Source: Fragilariopsis cylindrus CCMP1102 (taxonomy: Eukaryota > Bacillariophyta > Bacillariophyceae > Bacillariales > Bacillariaceae). From it: a DNA stretch of 64,000 nucleotides. The stretch's first letter is position 1. Every line of letters begins with the position of its first letter. A program made the position numbers and the translations under genes. Under the pieces are notes generated by a model. It did not search any database, was not told where the DNA came from, and saw only the letters and a program-made list of their open reading frames with translations. The stretch is taken from NCBI GenBank assembly GCA_900095095.1, contig FMBT01000350.1:62001-126000 (forward strand), in the 5' to 3' direction. Shown piece by piece: positions 56,212 through 64,000 of this stretch.

Positions 56212-57351
56212 ATGAAAGCAATATCCCGGCCCTTATTTTTATGGACTGCTACTGCCGTCAGATTCTCTCCGATCGCTAAGTCTACAGCATTCACACGGTC
56301 AAATCGCTTCTCTTCTTCGTCATTATTATCATCGGCGTCATCGCATACCTTGAGAATGTCGTCGTCGTCTATCACAGAAGAGGAAGCTTCGTCACAATCG
56401 TCACCATCTTCCACATTAAGGATTGCCCTCTGTCAGTTTAATGTCACCCATGACAAGGAGAAGAACGAAGAAACAGCAAGAAGCTTTCTGGAACGATCAA
56501 AAGAAAAAGGTGCAATTATGGCGGTCTTGCCGGAAATATGGAATGGTCCTTATGCAACTACTGCATTCGGCGAGTACGCAGAAACACTTCCAGATATAGG
56601 AGATGATTTGACTGATGTGGATAAATCAAAATGGTCATCATCATCAGCATCTAGAATGCTAATGAATGCTGCCAAAGACCTTGATATGTGGATCGTTGGA
56701 GGGAGCGTATCCGAACGAGTTGTGACAGACGAAGAAGATGACGAAGGAAAGAAGATTGAAAAGATTTATAACACCTGTCTAGTTTCAAATCCAGACGGTT
56801 GTGTCGTAGCTAAGCATCGGAAGGTACATATGTTTGACATCGACGTTCCGGGTAAGATTACCTTTTTCGAATCGGAAACCCTCACTCCTGGTTCGACAGT
56901 CTCACACTTCGAAAGTCCGTACGGAGAAATTGGAGTTGGAATATGCTACGACATTAGATTTGCTGAATATGCGATTTTGTTGCGCCAAAAGCACAACTGT
57001 AGCGTTCTAATCTATCCCGGTGCATTTAATATGGTCACGGGACCCGCGCATTGGGAATTATTACAAAAAGCTCGTGCAATAGACAATCAATGCTATGTGG
57101 TAACAGCCTCTCCCGCTCGGACTGAGGAACCCGCCGATAGCGATGACGAAACGAAAAAGTATCCCCATTACACCGCTTGGGGTCATAGCACAGTAATATC
57201 TCCCTGGGGGGATGTTGTTGCTACTACGGATGAAAAAGAAAGTATCGTTATCGCTGATTTGGATTTAACTCGATTGGAAGAAGTTCGAAGGAACATTCCG
57301 ATTGCGGATCAGCGACGAACTGATATGTACGCGTTAGAAGACTTATCATAA
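56212..57351 (+). CDS. NIT2: Omega-amidase NIT2 (nitrilase superfamily)
   Basis: 379 residues, intronless. The first 48 residues are Arg/Ser-rich with few acids, a mitochondrial or plastid presequence; a second Met at 49 could start a cytosolic form. The catalytic triad is visible: Glu108 in LPEIWNGPY, Lys204 in HRKVHMFDIDVPG and Cys245 in VGICYDIRFAEYA. The segments YPGAFNMVTGPAHWELL and ARAIDNQCYVV confirm the NIT2 subgroup. The enzyme hydrolyses alpha-ketoglutaramate and alpha-ketosuccinamate to the keto-acids plus ammonia, clearing by-products of glutamine transaminases. An extra acidic loop (TDEEDDEGKKIE) is inserted before the lysine. Confidence 0.93.
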   Translation: MKAISRPLFLWTATAVRFSPIAKSTAFTRSNRFSSSSLLSSASSHTLRMSSSSITEEEASSQSSPSSTLRIALCQFNVTHDKEKNEETARSFLERSKEKGAIMAVLPEIWNGPYATTAFGEYAETLPDIGDDLTDVDKSKWSSSSASRMLMNAAKDLDMWIVGGSVSERVVTDEEDDEGKKIEKIYNTCLVSNPDGCVVAKHRKVHMFDIDVPGKITFFESETLTPGSTVSHFESPYGEIGVGICYDIRFAEYAILLRQKHNCSVLIYPGAFNMVTGPAHWELLQKARAIDNQCYVVTASPARTEEPADSDDETKKYPHYTAWGHSTVISPWGDVVATTDEKESIVIADLDLTRLEEVRRNIPIADQRRTDMYALEDLS

Positions 57352-57961
57352 ACTTCTACTTACTAACTAGCTGTCTATTAGCTTACAGTATTTGGGAGAT
57401 ATGCATACTATAGATATGTGTGCGCGTACTTGTATGTAATAAACTTGATCGAGTTTTAAAAAAATGCTTCGTTTCTTCCTCTTCTCCCCGGAAATAGATA
57501 CTTTGCTCTGACTGTTATTCATATGCATGCTAGTAGTAGAAAATACACGGTTTTGATAGCACATATGTTGATGAGCTATTATCGATGCGGCTTCTCTGTC
57601 CTGACAAATACTGGTGACAATCTTTTGCAGTATCGTCGGAATTCGTATCTTTCTGGAAGCGGATAGTATCTCGCGGTATGTTTTTTCTTGGCTTATCTGT
57701 TACTGTTGTAACTTGAATCAATTGTTTGTGCCTCCTACGACGAAGTAGATTGCTGTTAGAAAAAATTGGAGGAGGAGTCATATCTATGACCATCAACAAG
57801 CCGTGATGATGGATCATACAGTTCTCGGTACTGGATGTTTCTTTACTACTACTAGTACCACTACTACTACTTGTAGTAGCATAGTTATAGAAATTCGAAA
57901 CAAGTTCATTCGTTGCGTTCGATTCAATTCCAATGGTACATGTAATTGGAATCGGTGACGA
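57352..57961. other. Intergenic region, possible 3' part of an unknown gene
   Basis: 610 bp after NIT2. On the minus strand 57530-57817 is open (basic, no recognised motif) but I see no evidence that it is coding. Nothing else supported. Confidence 0.35.
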
Positions 57962-58710
57962 TTAAAGTACCTCGTTAACTAATCGTTTCGCTAGCTTGTT
58001 CTTACTCCAACCAGAGTTGTCACTGCTATTATCCGTCAATTTCTGTGGTTTAGTCGATTGTGGTGGCTGTGATTCATGGGACTCATGATACCGATCAATC
58101 TCTTGGATCAAGACTGTTAGAAGCTGGTATTCACATGGAGCCGCGATTTCGCGTTCCTTTAAGGTAATGACGACACCATCGTCGAAGATCAAAGAGAGTG
58201 TATTGGTATGGCATAATTATGACGACGACGACGACGTTGATACGAGTTTCGATCGCCACAATGAACAAACGATTACTCGAACTAAACGCCAATGCAATTG
58301 ATCCCTCTTCTCTATATCGACTGTTATCTCTGTTGAAGATTTGTGTACTGTAAAAATTATGTTCACACAAGTAGGTTGTTGTTTTACTCTATTCATTTGT
58401 CCTGTGTCAATTGTCGCCTTATTTGATTGCACTGATGTTGATGTTGATGTTGATGGAATATTCATTGTTTTGTTTTTGCCTGAGAGGAGTCTTTTTAATG
58501 AAATACCAAGGGTCCGATTAGAATGATGAAAGACCAACAGGGAAAGGATTTTAGAGGCAAGTTTAGGTACCTTTCCGAAACGAATTCCTAGAAGTGGTAT
58601 TTTAGACTTATCGCATACACTTTCGAGAAGTGCATTTTCATCGGATGTCGTATCACGGATGGCTCCAAGAAACAAATAGATGTGATATGAAAACGTTTGT
58701 TGTCGTGATA

Positions 58711-58759
<49 letters not shown>

Positions 58760-58930
58760 CGACCATTCCAGTTCATTTCCATGTCCTTGTTCTTCTCGGT
58801 TAGGATTAAAACAGGGAAATTCGTCGCAGCTTTCATGAAGTGTTCCTGCTACGATTAGTTTGTATTTGTCGTATGCTGAGCTAGTCGGTGATCTTTCATA
58901 GTTGCCGTTCTTGTTACATCCGGCATTTTA
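57962..58930 (-). pseudogene. Unknown minus-strand gene with several frame interruptions
   Basis: A coding-like path on the minus strand runs from about 58930. It includes TSSAYDKYKLIVAGTLHES, a Ser run from a trinucleotide repeat, then FLGAIRDTTSDENALLES and SKIPLLGIRFGKVPKLAS. In another frame follow GSIALAFSSSNRLFIVAIET and, in a third, LIFDDGVVITLKEREIAAP with YQLLTVLIQEIDRY, ending at 57962. The fragments look like one protein broken at about 58310 and 58190. The start is unclear because the likely first exon is frame-shifted or repeated. I do not recognise the family. It may be intact in the organism, given similar one-base breaks nearby. Confidence 0.4.
58711..58759. repeat. (ATG)n trinucleotide repeat
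   Basis: About sixteen copies. Read on the minus strand in the likely coding frame it gives a poly-Ser run; other frames give poly-His or poly-Ile. Confidence 0.9.
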
Positions 58931-59442
58931 TGATGATTCTTCGTCCTTGCTACATCCAGCATTTTTGAGACTTCTTCATGTACCGTACCATATAAATTCA
59001 AAAAAGCAATAAAATCTGAAAACTAGCAATTATTTTTGCTATCATTTTAACCGTTTTTGATGGATGAAATAATTTCTAAAAAATTACGTAAAATGCATTT
59101 TACCGTAGCGCACAATTGGCGATAAAAATTCTCAAAATAGGGTCTAAATAACAGTACAATTAATTGTTCACTTACATCACTCTCACTTTTTGCACGTGTC
59201 AGATCAGCGCGGAAAAATTAAATAACAATTAATGGCGACAATACTTCAAGTAGTAATAATGAGGGCGAATCAACATTGAACATTGCTTCCTTGACCGAGT
59301 TCAATTCTATTATCATCAACTGCTGATCCAATCTTCCCTTGAAGTAGTAAGAAACACAATTGGAGAAAGGCATTCTGTCCTGATTCATTCATTTCTTTCG
59401 CAACTTCCTATTCGAATACTTCAATTCAAACAAACAAAAAAC
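58931..59442. other. Intergenic region upstream of the Rab gene
   Basis: 512 bp. No supported gene. A duplicated TACATCC-GCATTTT segment spans its left edge (about 58902-58967). Confidence 0.4.
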
Positions 59443-60944
59443 ATGCCGCATGTCGAATTACCGCAGGCAGAATTCAAGGCGAGTTTCACAAGGGGGAAAA
59501 AAGGACAATGAGGAGTACTACGCGCACACGGTGCCGCTCTTTCTTTTCTTCTTTATCTATTACGTTCATCAGATTACCTGTTCCATTACCTGTGTCGGAA
59601 TCGTTTGGGAGAAAGACAGGATTTGTCTGTATTCTTCGAATTTTGCGAAATAGAATATGCATCGTTCTTATATTTCTTCTTTTGTTATTTTTATTTTTTG
59701 TACCCATCTACATCTACTACAATACAGGTCGTTATGTTGGGCGAAACCTTTACGGGAAAGACTTCGCTTGTGGTAAGTAGGATCTCTCATCTTTAGAAAT
59801 GAATACGATACATCCGGCACGACTAAATCCATCCACTAAATTCATTTCCATTTAATGTGAATATTTTATCTTCTTCTTTTTTTTCGTCTCAAAAGCTTCG
59901 ATTTGCAGAAGGATATTACAGAGACTCATCACGAAATCCTACTGTGGGAGCATTTTTCATTACGAAACGATTAACTGTCCAAGGTATGACTGCTAAAATA
60001 CAAATTTGGGATACGGCAGGTCAAGAACAATTTAAAAGATTAGCTCCAATGTACTATAAAACTGCTGCAGCCGCAATTATATGTTACGACGTTACTTCTC
60101 CGAAATCTTTTGAAACGTTGGAATGTACGTGTTAAAATATTGTAAATACTTGTACCTGTACTGTTTGATTGTAATTATATCGATTCCTTTTTTCTAAATG
60201 GTTATGAGATGAATAATTCCTATGCGTTGTATTCATTGATCATTTATACTGACTCCTATATCTAATATCTCGTTTTATTTTAAAGATTGGATGAATGAAT
60301 TACAACAAAATGTTCCAGCGGGAGGTATCGTTATTGCTATGTGTGCCACAAAGTGTGACCTATCAATGAATCCAGATACATCACAAGCAGAAGCTTTGGC
60401 CGCCCAAACAGGTGCCATGTTCATGACAACATCATCCAAAACAAATTCTAATGTTCATCTTTTATTTCAAAAAGTAACAGAACGGGTCTTAGATTATCAA
60501 AGACGGAATGCAGGCTTAGAGATTCCTGTTACTCTTGCAACAACCGCCATAGAGACAACTCACAACAATCAAAACAACAATATCCTATCAAATGCTGGGT
60601 CTCCATCATCGATCTCTAGAACATCAATAAATAATGATACAAATAATGGATCCAGTTCACTTCCTTTCACAAATAATAATGGGACAAGAATAGGAAATTC
60701 ACAATCTTCAACAGTTCCAGAAAAAAACGGAAGGGAAGTCATCGGTAGCAATTTCGTTGACGAAAAAAAGATAGAACATGATGAAAATGAATTATTGGAT
60801 ACTAAAAATGTGCTTTCAGACAATTCAGATGCAAGTAAGGAATATGTTAACAAGTCACGATGTGAGACCAATATGCTCATGTGTGGCGACGTTGTTGGGG
60901 TAACATCTGAAGATGGATGGACGAACGGATGCTGTATACAATGA
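59443..60944 (+). CDS. RAB5: Rab5-like small GTPase with long variable tail, four exons
   Basis: Exons 59443-59478, 59728-59772, 59896-60124 and 60286-60944 give 322 residues. The first intron appears to use a GC donor (AAG followed by GCGAGT). P-loop GETFTGKTSLV, switch II WDTAGQEQFKRLAPMYYK and ICYDVTSP match the Rab5/Rab21/Rab22 group. The guanine-specificity motif is TKCD instead of NKxD, and TSSKT supplies the third contact. After the GTPase fold come about 130 residues rich in Asn, Ser and acids, then a C-terminal CCIQ double-cysteine prenylation site. Rab5 relatives organise early endosome fusion. The tail is several times longer than usual. Confidence 0.88.
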
Positions 60945-61772
60945 TAAAGTTGGCGGGTTTACAAGATAGAATATAGAGATATGAACATCAGAAAGCTGCT
61001 TTATTTAACACACGAACTTTTTTGTTGCTGCGCTATTAATTAGCATGTACGGTATAGTAAAGTTTATTTTAGGAAATAAACAATTGGGGATAATAGTTAT
61101 GGTTTCATTATGCACTAGTAAAACACCTTTTAATGTACAAAAGTTACTTTTACAGCAACCATGAGGTCAAGCTTGAAATCTTTCCTGTTATTGAAATCTT
61201 TCCTGTTATTGCTTTATGTTCTCCTGTGATATATTTTATTTTATTATTAGATCTATAGGACCAAAGGCCACATATAGCCCAATTTCATCGAATGTTTAAC
61301 CTTTTTAATGATAGAGGTAAGGGTACCACACATTAGAAGGTATGTGAATGGTTTTGTAACTTTAAGTACAATCAAATGAAACAACAGTTCTGCTACAATA
61401 CTAATTTGGTATTTACTTCACCACACTTTTGATATTATTATCATTAAAGATTTTTTATTGTCCTTAAAGTTTTGTTAGAAAGAAAAGCAGTTGCTGTAGT
61501 TGTATTTAAATTATGGAATGATGACAGACTCTCTTGATTGGTCATCATCAAAGCTGTACCGGATGGCAAGTAAGATGCTTGATAAAAATGAATGACTTAC
61601 TACTGGTATAAATTTGGTTTTTGTTGTTGTTGGGGAATTCTGTGCACCGATAAGATGGATAACATATCGAGTGAAATTAACACATCATGGGACGGGAGGT
61701 GTATCGTAAGAGAGGATGAGTGTAAATCAAATCAGCAGTTCTGCTGGAAATATTAGTAAAATATGTTCTCTT

Positions 61773-61806
<34 letters not shown>

Positions 61807-62059
61807 CATCATGTTTCATTATTTGTTGTTGCAATAAGAATTAAGGTTATGGTTATTCCTTTCATCAAACAACAATATTTTTAGTTAGTGTCGCGTTGAC
61901 GCGTTGCTCCTTTTTTTCCTTCCTCACTATAACTTGTGTAACCATCGATGAAACAAATAAGTGTATCAATATAATTGTAAAGTCGTACTGTAGACTCTTC
62001 TATTGCATTAACTATTAAGAAAAATTTAAAGAACGTAATAACTCACATCACCTTTGAAA
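60945..62059. other. Intergenic region with AG microsatellite
   Basis: 1.1 kb between the Rab and NDUFA12 genes. An (AG)n tract lies at 61773-61801, and a direct repeat of TTGAAATCTTTCCTGTTATTG occurs in tandem near 61170-61212. No coding frame or RNA gene is supportable. Confidence 0.5.
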
Positions 62060-62942
62060 ATGGTTGTGGCCTTCGTAAAACATATTCAGGCTGCTCTCAA
62101 ATATCGAGGAGGATGGAAAGGTCTCTTTGAGTTAGGGTACACGGTAAGTGCGGATTTTGTGATAATACGTTTTTCATATATTTATTCCTTTGTTCTTCTT
62201 GCGGGTAACGAAGAGGAATGAATCTCACATAGTATCCAATGCTTTCTATTTCTAAAATCCAAAATAAATATCATAAAATACAACCGTAAAGAATGGTGAT
62301 TTCCCTTTCAAAATGGGAACGTACAAGGGTTGTGATATCGCTGGAAATCGTTATTACGAAAATCTTTCAGATTATCCCGTCGGTCAACATCGATGGGTTG
62401 AACCGGGTGACATTCATAACTTCGATTCATCTCAAGTCCAACCGGAATGGCAGGGTTGGTTAACGTCGATGCACGATGCAACACCGGAACAAGATGATGA
62501 ATATATCAATGAAATGAAAAAGCGTATCCGTCCAAATGCACCATCAGATGCACCATACGATCACAATGTCGGGTATCAAAATCCGGTTTTTAACTTTAAT
62601 CATATGCATGTCCAATCACAGATTCGTTCTCGTGGATACGGTATCGGTAATTCAATTGTTGGTTTGCCTGCACATGCACCGGATGCGTATTATACCCAAC
62701 CTGGATCACCATACAATCCTGCCTTTATGAAAAAACTTGAATTTGAAGGTGATTTGGATGAAGCGACGGGTGGTGGTCGACCATACAAAAATGATAAGTG
62801 GAAGGATCGTCTGATGACAGTAGCAGAAAAGAAGGCATTGGAACCAGTCAACGATGTTGAGTTCGTTGCCGCATCAGTAGCAAATCTCTCTCCGAGGGAA
62901 GAGGCTATCCTTGCCCGTGGTGGTTCTCTTCCTGGAAAGTAA
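62060..62942 (+). CDS. NDUFA12: Mitochondrial complex I accessory subunit NDUFA12 (B17.2), two exons
   Basis: Exons 62060-62143 and 62292-62942 (phase 0) give 244 residues. Exon 1 encodes MVVAFVKHIQAALKYRGGWKG, the N-terminal helix that docks on complex I. Exon 2 has the family core: GTYKGCDIAGNRYYENLSD, QHRWVEPGDI and SSQVQPEWQGWLTSMHDATP. The human protein is about 145 residues; here a C-terminal extension of roughly 100 residues (from about GNSIVGLPAHAPDAYY onward) is added, rich in Pro, Gly and charged residues. The subunit lies at the junction of the matrix and membrane arms. Confidence 0.93.
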
Positions 62943-63275
62943 GAAAAAAGCAAATGTAATTTCTTTTTTGGGAAATATATCATCGCTTTGCTTTTATAAT
63001 CTGAATACCCATAAATGATGTATACACTTCGAAAATAATTGAACTATATACTTATACACACACTATTGAATACGACCTAGTTACTTTCTTGCTGTCGTAG
63101 TGCACTAATACTAAGTAGCTAGTATTATTCTACATCAAATTAATTCCCAGAATATTAAAGCTGTTCTATTAATTTGTTTTGTTTGTTTGACTATTTGAAT
63201 TCATAATATTTCTGGAAAAAGAGTAGCGCTTTTTACGTCTTACACATGTTTCTCTGTTCAGTTTCCGTCGTGGTT
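62943..63275. other. Convergent 3' intergenic region
   Basis: 333 bp, AT-rich, nothing recognised. Confidence 0.45.
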
Positions 63276-63998
63276 TTAGTTTCCTTGTACCATCAAATCC
63301 TCTTGCATGTTATGAACAAGCGTACCTAGTACAGAAACATCCTCAACTTTAAACACACTTTCTTTGTTCTCGATTTTGTTATTTGATTTTCGTTCAGATG
63401 GGTAAGTCTCACCTAAAATAAGATTCAATTTATTCGGTTTATTTTCAAATTGATGCATAGTATTTTTCAATTCGTGACATCGACCGAATACTTCTTGACG
63501 GCAAAAGACGTACAGGCCAAGTCTGCTCTTGAGACTGCAACTACAAGACGACGAACATCCCGCAAGTGTCCAACCGTTTTTGTCCTTACCAATGAAAGTA
63601 AAATGAAATCATTTTGTTGTCCTTGATATTGATCCACGGTTGAAATCGCCTTCGGTCTTACTCCTGCAAGAGGCGTACCCGGACCACATCGTTGCGAAAT
63701 GATATCTGTAATCAATCCACGTTGACCATTGTAGGTAGTAAGAATAGAGATCTTATCTGGTGGATATCCAATGAGTACCATAAATTGAAAGAGTGCGACA
63801 ACGTATTCTGCTTCTCCTAAATTCTGGTAATAGTATGGACTTGGCGTCGATTCTCCCTTCCCCTCAAAGTCAGGTACATTAATAATCTGAAAGTTATGTA
63901 AGAAGCCAGGATTGGCCCTTAGAAATTCTTTCGAATTCACTACATGACTTAGATTACCAAGATTTTTATATCGCCAGCTATTTATGAAGAAAACCAAA
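63276..63998 (-). CDS. AQR: Aquarius (IBP160) intron-binding spliceosomal helicase, C-terminal part
   Basis: The gene continues beyond the right edge. The visible part is the second RecA domain of an SF1 helicase: [34 protein letters not shown] (helicase motif V region), [22 protein letters not shown] (motif VI) and then, in a shifted frame, [17 protein letters not shown]. The order and wording match Aquarius rather than UPF1 or senataxin. The frame changes by one base at about 63523-63525, inside the conserved SRARLGLY motif, where one additional base restores it. The gene ends with MVQGN and TAA at 63276. Aquarius binds introns upstream of the branch point in the active spliceosome. Confidence 0.9.
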
Positions 63999-64000
63999 CA

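Noticed and set aside
58588-58836. Minus-strand open frame with a poly-His run
   Set aside because: The run comes from the (ATG)n repeat in a secondary frame; flanking coding-like sequence fits the poly-Ser frame.
1-64000. CRISPR arrays, bacterial operons, attachment sites
   Set aside because: The gene content is eukaryotic nuclear; no regularly spaced direct repeats other than microsatellites and the LTRs were found.

Overview
The window looks like nuclear DNA of a plastid-bearing stramenopile, most likely a diatom. It is AT-rich and tightly packed, with short GT-AG introns. Precursor proteins carry a signal peptide followed by a Phe-containing cleavage motif (Tic22-like protein, 43.7 kb protein). 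A MenA-type phylloquinone prenyltransferase and a plastid-type RelA/SpoT homologue are present, and a Ty1/copia retrotransposon is intact. I cannot name the species. Almost all genes are eukaryotic housekeeping genes, so neighbours are mostly unrelated in function and often divergently transcribed.

Layout, 0-14 kb: 3' end of a Myb-type transcription factor; RNA polymerase I subunit A49 (-); a TauE/SafE-type anion exporter with a 15-nt micro-exon (+); a seven-exon metallo-beta-lactamase/cyclic-nucleotide-binding fusion (+); an N-myristoylation candidate protein (-); a KFAAM-repeat protein with a Mediator-11-like C-terminus (-). 14-23 kb: bifunctional (p)ppGpp synthetase/hydrolase (+), an unknown acidic protein (-), proteasome ATPase Rpt6 (+), MenA (-). 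22.6-30.5 kb: a complete 7,876-bp copia element on the minus strand with identical 235-bp LTRs and a 5-bp target duplication (GCTGT). It sits between the start codons of menA and an SPF30-like splicing factor. Its gag and pol share one reading frame, separated by a single UGA.

30.7-46 kb: Tudor-less SPF30-like protein (+), class I heme peroxidase (-), VOC/glyoxalase-fold enzyme (+), thylakoid-type Tic22-like protein (-), a 221-bp foldback repeat, a 1,771-residue four-TM double-Cache receptor with a TPR-like tail (+), a three-exon twin-CX9C mitochondrial protein (-), a plastid-targeted unknown protein (+), and a frame-broken minus-strand gene. 46-64 kb: mitoribosomal mS35-like protein (+), a giant RGG-repeat protein (-), eIF2B alpha (+), SPOUT1-type methyltransferase (-), omega-amidase NIT2 (+), a broken unknown gene (-), Rab5-like GTPase (+), complex I NDUFA12 (+) and the 3' end of the spliceosomal helicase Aquarius (-).

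A recurring oddity is single-nucleotide loss in short homopolymers inside otherwise conserved genes: the exporter, the MBL/CNB fusion, the 43.7 kb gene, eIF2B alpha, SPOUT1 (twice) and Aquarius. In each of the five complete genes, adding the missing base(s) makes the spliced length an exact multiple of three. This points to residual consensus errors rather than many pseudogenes, so these genes are annotated as real with noted breaks.
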